From NCBI RefSeq assembly GCF_900110255.1, contig NZ_FODD01000017.1, positions 1 to 64,000 of the forward strand: 64,000 bases of DNA, given 5' to 3'. A program made the position numbers and the translations under genes. The notes beneath the pieces are model-generated. The model saw only the letters and a list, made by a program, of their open reading frames with translations. It was not told the DNA's origin and searched no databases. Shown here piece by piece: positions 26,635 to 35,755 of the stretch (within the stretch, counting starts at the first letter, position 1; every line of letters starts with the position of its first letter). The DNA is from Actinacidiphila rubida. Lineage in GTDB: Bacteria > Actinomycetota > Actinomycetes > Streptomycetales > Streptomycetaceae.

Positions 26635-26940
26635 ATGGGTAGCAACAACGTCCAGCTCGAGTACAACCAGATCGACACCGTCTCGTCGCAGCTCAACAAC
26701 GCGGTGCAGAACATCAACCCGCAGCTGATGACGCTGAAGACGTCGGTGGACAACCTGCTCGCCGACGGCCTGTTCCTGCAGCAGACCAGCCCGGCGATGC
26801 AGCATGCCTACGAGCAGTTCACCACCCAGCTGTCGCAGATCGTCACCAAGATCGGCGACTTCGCCAAGCAGTTCACCGACATCAAGACGCAGATCAACGA
26901 CATGGACACCACCATGGCGAAGCAGATCAACCAGGGCTGA
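26635..26940 (+). CDS. WXG100-family small secreted protein (EsxA/EsxB-like), without the WxG signature
   Basis: The product has 101 residues, the usual size for an ESX substrate, and two long amphipathic helices predicted around a central turn. At the turn, where W-x-G is expected, the sequence is ADGLFLQQTSPAMQHAYEQF, so Trp and Gly are both replaced; the following A-x-x-A-Y/F helix pattern is kept. WXG100 proteins form hairpin dimers and are recognised by the EccC ATPase, so the likely partners are the 25708 product and the motor encoded just downstream on the opposite strand. The ATG at 26635 has GAGGTCAGG upstream. Confidence 0.8.
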   Translation: MGSNNVQLEYNQIDTVSSQLNNAVQNINPQLMTLKTSVDNLLADGLFLQQTSPAMQHAYEQFTTQLSQIVTKIGDFAKQFTDIKTQINDMDTTMAKQINQG

Positions 26941-26956
26941 CCGCCCGCCCGAACGG

Positions 26957-26999
26957 CGAAGGGTGCCGGCCGCGGATCTTCCGCGGCCGGCACCCTTCG
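26957..26999. terminator. Perfect 19-bp stem hairpin between converging operons
   Basis: 26957-26975 is the exact reverse complement of 26981-26999, with a 5-base loop. It starts 17 bp after the WXG100 stop and ends 47 bp before the eccC stop, so it can terminate both converging transcripts. Confidence 0.88.
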
Positions 27000-27045
27000 G
27001 CGTGGTACGGCGCCGTGTGCGGCCCGCGCGTGCGGGCCGTACGGC

Positions 27046-30000
27046 TCAGCCCGCGTCCTGCCCCGGCGAGGTCTCCGGGACCAGGACGGTGAGCAGCGCG
27101 CCCGTCACGTCCGTGGTGTACCCGCGGCCGGGCACCCGGTTGACCCGGATGATGTTGTGCGGGAGCCGCAGGCCCAGGATGTCGCCCTCGCCGACGCTCT
27201 GCGGCGACAGCAGCAGCCCCTTGCGGGACCTGCGCACCTGCCCGATCCAGCTGCTCAGCGGGGACACCAGTGCCTCGGCGGGTCCCGCGACGGCGATGCC
27301 CAGCGAGCGGTCGCGGCCGGACGCGGCGATGTCGCGCAGCAGGTTGTCGGCGGGCGTCATCGCCAGCAGGTCGGCGTCGTCGACGAGCAGCACCGCCGGG
27401 CCGCCGCCGACCGACTCCAGCGCGGTCGTGACGTCGTGCTCGGTCGGCTGCAGCGAGGTGATCACCGCCGCTCCCCTGCGCCCCTCCAGGGCCCGCAGCG
27501 GCGACTCCCGGGGCGTGAGGGCCACCACCCCGGTGCCGCCGCGCAGCAGCGAGGCCGCCAGCGACGCCAGGGCGGTGCTGCGCCCGGAGCCGGGCGGGCC
27601 GACGATCACGTACGACGCGGAGACACCGGCGAAGTCCGCCCACACCGGGGCGACGTCGTCGCCGCCGAGGCCCACCAGGCCGTGCAGCGGCCGCCGCTGC
27701 TCGGCCGCCGAGGCCCTGGCCCAGGCGTCCTTGAAGGGGATCTGCGACGGCAGCGTCTCGATCCGGAACGGCCGCGCGGACGGCGGCACGTCCTGGTCGC
27801 GGCGCGCCGCCTCGCTGCCGATCAGCCGCAGCGCCTCGGCCTGCTCCTGGCCGCTGGGACCGCCGGGCAGCACCGCCACCTGGAGTTCGTTGCCGCCCTC
27901 GGTGCGGAAGCCGCGCCCGGGGCCCATCGCCGACGGGATGCGGGCCCGGTCGATGCCGTGCATGACGAAGTCGCCCGGCTCGCTCATCCGCAGCAGCAGC
28001 TTGTTGTCGTTGAGCGCGGCGATCCGGCCGCCCATCAGGGCGCGTTCCGAGGTCGCGACGACGTGGACGCCGACCGCCGAGCCCTCGCGCAGCAGCGTGG
28101 CGACCTGGGCGACCATCCGTCCGTCCTCGATGTCCGAGATCAGGGCGTTCAGGGTGTCCCAGCCGTCGATCAGCAGCACGAGGTGGGCCGGCCGCTGCCC
28201 GGGCGGCAGCACGCCGCGCAGTTCGGTCAGGGTGCTCGCCGAATGGGTGGCCAGCAGTTCCTGGCGGCGCACCAGTTCGGCGGTGAGCCGGTTCAGCAGC
28301 CGGTTCAGCCGCTCGATGTCGGCCCGCGGCACGACCGCACCGGTGTGCGGCAGCGCGGACAGCGCGGACAGCGCGCCGCCGGCCGCGTCCACGGCGTAGA
28401 AGTGGACGTCGGCGCAGGAGTTGGCGCGGGCGACCGCGGCGGCGATGGTGCGCAGCGTCTGCGACCTGCCGGACCGCGGCATGCCCATCACGTACAGGTG
28501 GCCGAACTCGTCGAGGTCGAGCATCACCGGCGGCTGGATCTGCAGCGACGGCAGGTCCTCGCGGGCCCACGCCGCCGGCACCATCCGGCCGTCGCCGGTC
28601 GGCGGCCGCGGCGCGGGCAGTTCGGACAGGTCGAGGGACATCTCCAGCGGCGGCAGCCACGGGCTGGACGCGGGCACGTGCCCGGAGCGCTCGGCCGCCT
28701 CGCGGATGGCGTCGACGAGGACCATCAGGTCGGTCGGCCCCTCGTCCGCGTCGAGTTCGGGGAACTCCGACTCCTCGTCCTCGGGTGCCTCGACCGCGCG
28801 CCCCAGGCGCTGCCAGGGCAGCGGCGTGCTCCACAGCGTCGACTCGTCGTCGTACGCCGGCTGCCCGTCGCCGTCTCCTCCGTCGTCCGCGGCCCCGTCG
28901 GGGGCGGCGCCCGCGGGCCCGGCCTCCTCGGGACGCGGGGCACCGACGTACGCCGTCTGGAAGCTCATCGCGGAGCGGTGGCCGGTGCGCACCAGGGCGC
29001 GGCCGGGCGTGCCGGAGGAGATGCTGGCCGCGTCGGGGACGTCCAGGACGTCGGTGCTGTCGTTGGTGTCGGTGACGCGCAGCGAGATCCGCAGGTTGGT
29101 GTTGGCGCGGATGTCGTTGGTGACGACGCCGGCCGGCCGCTGGGTGGCCAGCACCATGTGCAGGCCGAGGGAGCGGCCGCGCTGGGCGATGCCCACCAGG
29201 CCGGGGATGAAGTCGGGGATCTCCCGGGCGAGGGTCGCGAACTCGTCGATGATCAGCAGCAGTCGCGGCATCGGCGGCAGTGACGGGTCGCGGCGCCGCA
29301 ACGCCCGGTACTCCGGGTGGTCCTTGGCGCCGGCGGCGGCCAGCATGTGCTCGCGGCGGATGAGTTCCGCGGTCAGCGACGCCAGCGCCCGCTGCACGAG
29401 GTGGCTGTCGAGGTCGGTGACCATGCCGAGGGTGTGCGGCAGCCGGACGCAGTCCTTGAAGGCGCTGCCGCCCTTGTAGTCGACGAGCACGAACGTCAGC
29501 TCGTCGGGGTGGTTGACCGCGGCCAGTGACGCGACGAACGTCTGCAGCAGTTCCGACTTGCCGGAGCCGGTGGTGCCGGCGATGAGCGCGTGCGGGCCGT
29601 CCTTGACCAGGTCGAAGGAGACCGGCCGGTCGAACCCCTGGCCGAGCAGCACCGAGGTGGAGGCCGGGCGGCGGGTCCAGCGCTCCAGGATCGTGTCGGC
29701 GCCGGGCGGTTCGAGGTCCAGCAGGTCGAGCAGCGAGACCTGGTCGGGCAGGCCGCCGCCGGCGTCGGGCGTGACGTCGATGACGGGCGCGATGCCGCGG
29801 GCGAGCCGTTCGGCCCACTCGGCGGTCACGTAGTCGGGCCGGATGCCGGTGACGTCCGGCATCCCGGTGCGGCGCAGCGTCAGGGTGTCCCTGGCGAGGG
29901 ACACCACCGCGTTGGCCTCCTCGGGCAGCATCCGCTCCTCGCGGTCGATGCACAACGGGTAGATCCCGCAGGCCGGGCCCTCCTTGAGCACCTGGACCAT

Positions 30001-31704
30001 GCCGGGCACGTCGCGCAGTTCGCGGGCGCCGTCGAGCACCACGAGCACGTCGGGCTGGCTGGCCAGCGCGCCGCGCAGCGTCGCCTGCTGCGACATGGTG
30101 CGGGTGCGGATCTGGTTGATCAGCTCGGTGACGCGGTTGGCCACGGTCTCCGGGTCGTTGCCGAGCAGGATGACCGGCGCGTTGTCCTGGCCGGTGGACA
30201 GCCCGGACCGGGTGTGCGGCAGCCAGCGGGCCCACTGCCACGAGTCGGCGGCGCCGCTGTCGGTCAGCACGCAGATCTTCAGGTCGCGCGGGCTGTGCAG
30301 CACGGCCGCCTGGGCGACCGCCCAGCGGGCCAGGGACCGGGCCGGCTCCTCGGCGCCGGCGATGCCGACGACCAGGCTGCCGGCCATGTCCACGCCGATC
30401 GGCATGTCGGGGATCTGCCAGAAGACCGTGCGGTGGTTGTCCTCGCGGGAGGAGTCCTCGATCTGCAGCAGGGACTGCTGCCGGGTCGTGCCGATCCGCA
30501 GGATCAGGTTGTCCGGGTCGCTGCGGCGGCGCTCCCACAGCCGGGCGCCGGGGCCCACGGCCATCTGGCCGACGACCGCCGGGTCCGGCGCGGACGCGAC
30601 CCGCACCCGGCGCTCGGTGTCGACCTTGGCGCGGACGTCGGCCTCCAGGGAGGCGCGCCGCAGCCGGTAGTTGGCGACCGCGTTCAGGAAGTCCTTGCGG
30701 CCGCTGCGGCGCCCGCTCAGCCAGTTGCCGAAGCCCATGACGGGGCTGAGGATCATGAAGACCAGGAAGTAGTACGAGTGCAGCAGCCAGACCATGGCGA
30801 CGCCCAGGAACATGGGCGCGATCATCACCAGGAAGGGGATGGGCCGCCGCTTCGGGGCCTCCGGCGGGGCGGGCAGCCGGAACGTCTCCGGCTGCAGCGG
30901 CGGCAGCAGTCGCGGCGGCCGGTTGAAGTCCAGGGTGGTGTCGTGCGCGGACGGCACGACCGCCGCGTCCGCCGGCGTGGGCCGCACGACCCGCAGCAGG
31001 TGCTCGCCGAGGACGAGTTCGCCGTCCAGCGGCCACGGCGTCCAGCCGTCCGGCACCGGATCGGGTTCGGCGGGCCGCCGGCCCGGCTCGGGCACGGGCT
31101 CGGGCGGCAGGGCGGTGACGTCGGCGCGCGGGCGCGGCGCCGGCGGCTCCGGCAGCGACAACCGGACCTGGGCGTCCCCGCCGGGCAGTTCGGCCAGCAC
31201 GGTGCCGTCGGGGCGGACCGCGATCCGCAGGCCCGCGTCGGGCACACCGCGGCCGGCCAGCGGAACCGAACTGCCCGGGACCGGGCCCAGCAGGTGGGCG
31301 CCCATGCCCAGCAGGTGCACGCGGCCGGCCAGCGGACCGCCGATCACCTGCAGTTCGGCCTCGGGCCCGGCTCCGGGCCTGGCGGGCGTCGGCATCTCGT
31401 GCCGGGCCGGGCCGTAGGCGGTGGCGCTGCCCGCGACGGGCGCGCCCAGGCCGATGGTGCTGCCGTCCCGGATTCCGGCCGCCGACAGGGTCGACTCCGG
31501 GTCCAGGGGCAGGTCGTCGAGGTAGAGGACCGGACCGGCGGCCTCGCCGGTCGCGGGGACGGCGTCCCCGCCGGGCGCGGTTCCCCGGTGGGCGGCGAGG
31601 AGTTCGGGGGCCAGCCGCCGGACGGAGGTGCCCGCCGCGGCGTTGAGCAGGACGTCCCGGCGTTCGCGCCGCTCGCCGTCGACGGTGGTGATGAGGAGTT
31701 TCAC
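27046..31704 (-). CDS. eccC: Type VII secretion ATPase EccC/EssC (FtsK/SpoIIIE family), with ubiquitin-like and FHA-like N-terminus
   Basis: The 1,552-residue product is the membrane motor that recognises and drives WXG100 substrates. Residues 1-85 look like the YukD/EsaB ubiquitin-like fold (LLITTVDGERRERRDVLLNA, later SAAGIRDGSTIGLG). Residues 105-200 look FHA-like. Two transmembrane helices follow (about 288-325), then three FtsK-type domains. D1 has an intact Walker A, GTTGSGKSELLQ (about 708), and Walker B, LLLIIDEFATL. D2 (GMPRSGRSQT, about 1073) and D3 (GPPGSGRSTA, about 1368) have Arg in place of the Walker Lys, so D1 is probably the main hydrolysing site, as in other EccC/EssC proteins. 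The GTG at 31702-31704 overlaps the upstream stop (GTGA). The start has no strong ribosome site, which fits translational coupling. Confidence 0.94.
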   Translation of the reverse strand: MKLLITTVDGERRERRDVLLNAAAGTSVRRLAPELLAAHRGTAPGGDAVPATGEAAGPVLYLDDLPLDPESTLSAAGIRDGSTIGLGAPVAGSATAYGPARHEMPTPARPGAGPEAELQVIGGPLAGRVHLLGMGAHLLGPVPGSSVPLAGRGVPDAGLRIAVRPDGTVLAELPGGDAQVRLSLPEPPAPRPRADVTALPPEPVPEPGRRPAEPDPVPDGWTPWPLDGELVLGEHLLRVVRPTPADAAVVPSAHDTTLDFNRPPRLLPPLQPETFRLPAPPEAPKRRPIPFLVMIAPMFLGVAMVWLLHSYYFLVFMILSPVMGFGNWLSGRRSGRKDFLNAVANYRLRRASLEADVRAKVDTERRVRVASAPDPAVVGQMAVGPGARLWERRRSDPDNLILRIGTTRQQSLLQIEDSSREDNHRTVFWQIPDMPIGVDMAGSLVVGIAGAEEPARSLARWAVAQAAVLHSPRDLKICVLTDSGAADSWQWARWLPHTRSGLSTGQDNAPVILLGNDPETVANRVTELINQIRTRTMSQQATLRGALASQPDVLVVLDGARELRDVPGMVQVLKEGPACGIYPLCIDREERMLPEEANAVVSLARDTLTLRRTGMPDVTGIRPDYVTAEWAERLARGIAPVIDVTPDAGGGLPDQVSLLDLLDLEPPGADTILERWTRRPASTSVLLGQGFDRPVSFDLVKDGPHALIAGTTGSGKSELLQTFVASLAAVNHPDELTFVLVDYKGGSAFKDCVRLPHTLGMVTDLDSHLVQRALASLTAELIRREHMLAAAGAKDHPEYRALRRRDPSLPPMPRLLLIIDEFATLAREIPDFIPGLVGIAQRGRSLGLHMVLATQRPAGVVTNDIRANTNLRISLRVTDTNDSTDVLDVPDAASISSGTPGRALVRTGHRSAMSFQTAYVGAPRPEEAGPAGAAPDGAADDGGDGDGQPAYDDESTLWSTPLPWQRLGRAVEAPEDEESEFPELDADEGPTDLMVLVDAIREAAERSGHVPASSPWLPPLEMSLDLSELPAPRPPTGDGRMVPAAWAREDLPSLQIQPPVMLDLDEFGHLYVMGMPRSGRSQTLRTIAAAVARANSCADVHFYAVDAAGGALSALSALPHTGAVVPRADIERLNRLLNRLTAELVRRQELLATHSASTLTELRGVLPPGQRPAHLVLLIDGWDTLNALISDIEDGRMVAQVATLLREGSAVGVHVVATSERALMGGRIAALNDNKLLLRMSEPGDFVMHGIDRARIPSAMGPGRGFRTEGGNELQVAVLPGGPSGQEQAEALRLIGSEAARRDQDVPPSARPFRIETLPSQIPFKDAWARASAAEQRRPLHGLVGLGGDDVAPVWADFAGVSASYVIVGPPGSGRSTALASLAASLLRGGTGVVALTPRESPLRALEGRRGAAVITSLQPTEHDVTTALESVGGGPAVLLVDDADLLAMTPADNLLRDIAASGRDRSLGIAVAGPAEALVSPLSSWIGQVRRSRKGLLLSPQSVGEGDILGLRLPHNIIRVNRVPGRGYTTDVTGALLTVLVPETSPGQDAG

Positions 31705-33104
31705 GACTCGTTCCGGTTTTCCTCGTGGGGGGTGGCATACGACGCGGCGTGGCGCCCGTCCGCCGCGGAGACGCCGGTGATCTCCGGTTCGGCGAACAGG
31801 TCGCGGACGGCGGAGGCGGGCGGCTCGGTGGCGGACTCGATCGGCGGGACCGTCACGGTGCCGGGCGGCAGCACCGCCTGCCGTGGCAGGGAGGGCAGGG
31901 GCGGCGACGACGGCGCGGGGGCCGGTGCCGGTGCCGTGCGACGGGCCTGGGGCACGGCCGCGCGAGGTCGGGGGGCGGGACCGCCACCGGCGCGCAGCCC
32001 CTTGCGGGCGGTGCGGGCGACCGCGGGGCCCAGCGGGGCGGCGTCCGCGGTGAACGCGAACCCGGGTGCGCGGACGCGGCCGCGGGCGTCCACGTGGATC
32101 TCCCAGCGGTGGCCGGCGACGGGTCCGGCGACCAGCGCGCACAAGCGGCCGTCGCGGGCGAGCCCGATCAGCCGCTCGGCCTGCTGCTCGTCGGGGGCCG
32201 CGCACACCAGCACGACGGGGGCGGCCGGTTCGACCGCGCGGCGCTCCACCGACGCGAGCAGCTCGTCGAGGTCGGAGCCGTGGTGGCGGGGGTGCACGCC
32301 CGCGGCCACCAGCACTTCGGCGTCACCGCCGGCCATGTCGAGGTAGGCGGCCAGGGCCTGCACGAAGGAGCGGCCGCCGGCCGTGCTGCCGTGGGTGGTC
32401 AGCACGCCGGGGCCGCGCAGCAGGTCGACCATCACGACGGCGTCGCCGCGCAGGCCGACGGGCACGAGCAGGCGGGCCCGTGCTGGGACGGCTGCGTTCT
32501 CGGCGTTCTCGGCGTTCTCGGCGTTCTCGGCGGCGGCGCCGGTCGCGGCCTGCGGGTCCGGCAGGGCGCGGTCCCCGCCCGCGGCGCCGAGGAGTTCGGC
32601 GGCCGGCGCGGTCCACAGCCGCTCGTCGCCGTCCTGCCGCTGCCAGGGCTCGGCCGGCTGCGGCACCCGGCGGCCCGCGAGGTGCACGGCGACCTCGGCC
32701 GCCGGCCGGGACACCTGCTCGACGCGCACCGCGTACCCGTAGGCGCCGTCGGCGGTGGCCGCGAGGACGTCGTCGGCGTCGTCGAGCGCCTCGGCGGCGG
32801 TGGCCCGCGTCTCGGTCGAGGACAGCAGCCGGGTCAACTGCCGCACCGACGCCTTGAAGCGCAGGAACTCGCGGACCGGGTCGGCGAACGCCCGCCAGGT
32901 CAGCAGGATCTGCCGCCCGAGCGCGTGCCAGGCCCGGCGCCAGCCGCCCTGCCTGCGCACCAGGACCCGCAGCAACAGCAGGACGAGGAGGAGCAGTTCC
33001 ACGAGCGCCGCGAGCAGTGCACTCGTCCCGGAGCTCCACTGCAGGGCGAGCGCCGTATGCGCCTGGGGCGCGGCGGCCGCCGGGACCGCCTGGTGGATGT
33101 GCAC
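31701..33104 (-). CDS. Type VII secretion-associated membrane protein, single N-terminal helix
   Basis: The 467-residue product has one strong hydrophobic segment at about 28-52 (ALLAALVELLLLVLLLLRVL) followed by Arg-rich sequence, so most of the protein is probably cytoplasmic. A helical stretch to about residue 110 leads to an alpha/beta domain (around 255-365; VPVGLRGDAVVMVDLLRGPG, then AAGVHPRHHGSDLDELLASV), which I have seen described for actinomycete secretion-linked or regulator proteins of unknown function. The tail is Pro/Ala-rich. It could fill the place of EccE, but I see no convincing EccE, EccB or EccD signature. The GTG at 33102-33104 has CCGAGG upstream. It is translationally coupled to eccC. 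Confidence 0.7.
   Translation of the reverse strand: MHIHQAVPAAAAPQAHTALALQWSSGTSALLAALVELLLLVLLLLRVLVRRQGGWRRAWHALGRQILLTWRAFADPVREFLRFKASVRQLTRLLSSTETRATAAEALDDADDVLAATADGAYGYAVRVEQVSRPAAEVAVHLAGRRVPQPAEPWQRQDGDERLWTAPAAELLGAAGGDRALPDPQAATGAAAENAENAENAENAAVPARARLLVPVGLRGDAVVMVDLLRGPGVLTTHGSTAGGRSFVQALAAYLDMAGGDAEVLVAAGVHPRHHGSDLDELLASVERRAVEPAAPVVLVCAAPDEQQAERLIGLARDGRLCALVAGPVAGHRWEIHVDARGRVRAPGFAFTADAAPLGPAVARTARKGLRAGGGPAPRPRAAVPQARRTAPAPAPAPSSPPLPSLPRQAVLPPGTVTVPPIESATEPPASAVRDLFAEPEITGVSAADGRHAASYATPHEENRNES
32494..32529. repeat. 9-bp tandem repeat, four copies (gcgttctcg), in frame
   Basis: Four perfect units encode a run of Ala-Glu-Asn repeats in the 31701-33104 product. The number of units could vary without shifting frame. 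Confidence 0.9.
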
Positions 33105-33531
33105 GAAAACCTCGGAGGTCGGTCGGTGTCGTTGAGGTGGCCACGTCCCTCGTGGTGCCCGTCCGGTGCCGCATGCTGTGCGGATATGACCGGACGCTTG
33201 TCGTCGCCATCCACGTTCTTGGTGGAGTGTAAACGGGAACACGTCCCTGTTCGCGCCCGGTTCGGTCGCCGGGACGACGGTTTGCGGCACCTGCGCCCGC
33301 GGAAGGCGGAACGGTACAGCCGGATGTCACCTTCCTGTCACCCGACATCCGCACAAGTTCCACACCCGCAGCGGCGAACGGCTCGATAGTGACGTCCACG
33401 AGGCGCACTTGAGCCCTACTCCGGAGTCCAGGCGTAATCTGGCCCCAACGTTGCCCGGGGCAAGTAACGCTTCTCGCCCGTGGCACGGCCGGCGACGGCC
33501 CTCGCGAACCGCACCAGGAGGACTCGGCTCC
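33105..33531. promoter_or_regulatory. Divergent intergenic region with 13-bp palindrome before the efflux gene
   Basis: This 427-bp region separates the secretion island from the efflux pump gene and must hold promoters in both directions. The clearest element is the perfect 13-bp palindrome TTGCCCGGGGCAA at 33451-33463, 68 bp before the efflux start codon, a plausible repressor operator. I see no gene here; small frames do not have codon use like the neighbours. Confidence 0.45.
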
Positions 33532-35217
33532 ATGACAGCTGCAGCAGACGCCGCACCGGCGGCAGGCGTCGAAGCGCCGCCGACGGCGTACACCCACCGC
33601 CAGATAATGGTGATCCTCTCCGGTCTGCTGCTGGGCATGTTCCTGGCCGCGCTGGACCAGACGGTCGTGTCCACCGCGATCTACAAGATCGGCGAGAGCC
33701 TCAACGGGCTGACCGCGCAGGCCTGGGTGACCACCGCCTTCCTGATCACCTCGACCGTGGCCACGCCGCTCTACGGCAAGCTCTCCGACCAGTACGGCCG
33801 CAAGCCGTTCTTCCTCTTCGCCATCGCCGTGTTCATCGTCGGCTCGGCGCTGTGCATGCTGTCCACGTCGATGTACATGCTGGCCGCCTTCCGGGCGTTC
33901 CAGGGCATCGGCGCCGGCGGCCTGTTCTCGCTGGCCCTGGCGATCATCGGCGACATCATCGCGCCGCGGCAACGCGCCCGGTACCAGGGCTACTTCATGG
34001 CCACGTTCGCGACCTCCAGCGTGCTCGGCCCGGTGATCGGCGGCGCGCTGGCCGGACAGGACCAGCTGCTGGGCATCGACGGATGGCGCTGGATCTTCCT
34101 CATCAACGTGCCGATCGGCCTGCTGGCGATGGCCGTGGTCGCCCGCGTGCTGCACGTCCACCAGGAGCGCCGCGCGCACCGCGTGGACTACGCGGGCGCG
34201 GTCGCGCTGATGGTCGCGCTGGTGCCGCTGCTGATCGTCGCCGAGCAGGGCCGCGAGTGGGGCTGGGGCAGCGGGACGTCCGTGCTCTGCTACGTCATCG
34301 GCGCGGTCGGGACGGCGGCGTTCCTGTTCGTCGAACGGCGGGCGGGCGACGAGGCGCTGCTGCCGATGCGGCTGTTCCGCAACAGCGTGTTCTCCATCGG
34401 CTCCGCGCAGTCGGCGATCGTCGGTATCGGGATGTTCGGCGGCATCACCCTGATCCCGCTGTACCTCCAGCTCGTCAAGGGCAACTCCCCCACCAAGGCG
34501 GGCCTGCTGACCCTTCCGCTGATGCTCGGGATCATGGTGCTGTCCATGGTGTCCGGCCAGGTCACCTCGCGGACCGGCCGCTACAAGATCTTCCCCGTCA
34601 TCGGCTGCGTACTGCTGGTCGCCGGCATGCTGATGCTGTGGCAGCTGAAGGCCGACAGCAGCCTGCTCTACGTCGACCTGGCGATGTTCGTGGTCGGCGC
34701 CGGCCTCGGCCTGAACATGCAGACGCTGGTGCTGGCGATGCAGAACGCCGTGCCGCCGCGGGACATCGGCGTCGCCACGTCGTCGGCCACGTTCTTCCGG
34801 CAGATGGGCGGCACCCTCGGCGTCGCGGTGTTCCTGTCCATCGTGTACTCGGCGGTGGGCGGGAAGATCGGCTCGGCGTTCGCGGACGCGAAGGGCACCG
34901 CGCCGTTCCAGCAGGCCGCCCAGGCGCACCCGGACCAGGTGAAGCTCCTCAACGCGGCGTCGTCCGGCAGCGCCGGCTCGCTGAACGACACGTCGTTCGT
35001 CAAGCGCCTCGACCCGGCGCTGGCACACCCGTTCAAGGTGGGCTTCACCGAGTCCATGAACGTGGCCTTCCTGGTGGGCGCGGCCGTGCTGGTGATCGCC
35101 GTCGTCCTGGCCCTGATGATCAAGGAGGTCCCGCTGCGCACCACCGCCGCGGCCTTCGCCGACAAGACGGAGGCGGGCGCGGGGAGCGCCGCCGGGTCCG
35201 ACCGCGTCCAGCCGTAG
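33532..35217 (+). CDS. MFS drug-efflux transporter, DHA2 (EmrB/QacA) family, 14 TM
   Basis: The 561-residue integral membrane protein of the DHA2 family is a proton-driven exporter of drugs or other amphipathic compounds. Seen: motif C-like and D1 region GMFLAALDQTVVSTAI in TM1; the loop 2-3 motif A GKLSDQYGRKPFF; and FRAFQGIGAGGLFSLALAII. The hydrophobic pattern fits 14 helices, with a periplasmic insert near 450-520 (AFADAKGTAPFQQAAQAHPD), as is common in this family. ATG at 33532 is preceded by AGGAGG. The palindrome at 33451-33463 may be its operator. A universal stress protein gene follows after 5 bp. Confidence 0.93.
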   Translation: MTAAADAAPAAGVEAPPTAYTHRQIMVILSGLLLGMFLAALDQTVVSTAIYKIGESLNGLTAQAWVTTAFLITSTVATPLYGKLSDQYGRKPFFLFAIAVFIVGSALCMLSTSMYMLAAFRAFQGIGAGGLFSLALAIIGDIIAPRQRARYQGYFMATFATSSVLGPVIGGALAGQDQLLGIDGWRWIFLINVPIGLLAMAVVARVLHVHQERRAHRVDYAGAVALMVALVPLLIVAEQGREWGWGSGTSVLCYVIGAVGTAAFLFVERRAGDEALLPMRLFRNSVFSIGSAQSAIVGIGMFGGITLIPLYLQLVKGNSPTKAGLLTLPLMLGIMVLSMVSGQVTSRTGRYKIFPVIGCVLLVAGMLMLWQLKADSSLLYVDLAMFVVGAGLGLNMQTLVLAMQNAVPPRDIGVATSSATFFRQMGGTLGVAVFLSIVYSAVGGKIGSAFADAKGTAPFQQAAQAHPDQVKLLNAASSGSAGSLNDTSFVKRLDPALAHPFKVGFTESMNVAFLVGAAVLVIAVVLALMIKEVPLRTTAAAFADKTEAGAGSAAGSDRVQP

Positions 35218-35222
35218 CCCCG

Positions 35223-35675
35223 GTGGTACCACCGGGCAGGGGCGACGGTGCGCGGGTCGTCGTCGCGGGACTCGACGACTCCGACTCCTCCTGGCGTGCC
35301 GTCGCCTACGCCGTCGGCCTGGCCCGCCGCCAGGAGGCCCTGCTCGTCCTCGTGCACGTGCTGCCCGCCCACCCGCTGGCGATGCTGGCCGGGGCCGCCT
35401 GGCTGCTGGCCGGGCCGGATCTGACGGCCGCGGACCGGATGCGTGACCGGATCACGGCCGGCCTGTCCTGCATGGTCGAGGCGCGGACGCTGCGCTGGGA
35501 GTTCGAGGTGCTGCCGGTCGGCGACCCGGTCGCGGGCATCGCACGGGTCGCCGACGGGAGACGCGCCGACACGGTCGTGGTCGGCACGTCGCACGCCCTC
35601 TGCCACCGCTTCGGCGGCGCCACCGGCAGCCGCCTGATCAGGACCGGCCGCTGGCCCGTCGTGGTCGTCCCCTGA
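35223..35675 (+). CDS. Universal stress protein (UspA family)
   Basis: The 150-residue single Usp domain has an N-terminal strand VVVAGLDDSDSS, helical and beta segments LLVLVHVLPAHPL and DTVVVGTSH, then a nucleotide-loop-like GGATGS and the closing strand PVVVVP. The G-2x-G-9x-G-S/T loop is loose, so ATP binding is uncertain. GTG at 35223 is the only usable start and has no clear ribosome site. It sits 5 bp after the efflux gene stop, so it is probably read from the same mRNA. Confidence 0.8.
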   Translation: MVPPGRGDGARVVVAGLDDSDSSWRAVAYAVGLARRQEALLVLVHVLPAHPLAMLAGAAWLLAGPDLTAADRMRDRITAGLSCMVEARTLRWEFEVLPVGDPVAGIARVADGRRADTVVVGTSHALCHRFGGATGSRLIRTGRWPVVVVP

Positions 35676-35755
35676 CCCCTGCCCCGCGGGCCGTCCCCCC
35701 GCGGGGCAGCGGCCGGTCAGGGCGAGGCCGACGAGCACGCGAGCACGCCAAAGGA

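Noticed and set aside
26927..31738. Alternative minus-strand frame of about 1,600 codons inside the eccC region
   Set aside because: It is Arg/Pro/Gly-rich with no domain. The neighbouring frame encodes a complete EccC with Walker motifs.
33480..35675. Single long plus-strand frame that seems to join efflux-region DNA to the stress protein
   Set aside because: Only its 3' part (35223-35675) codes for a recognisable protein. Its 5' part is an out-of-frame shadow of the MFS gene.
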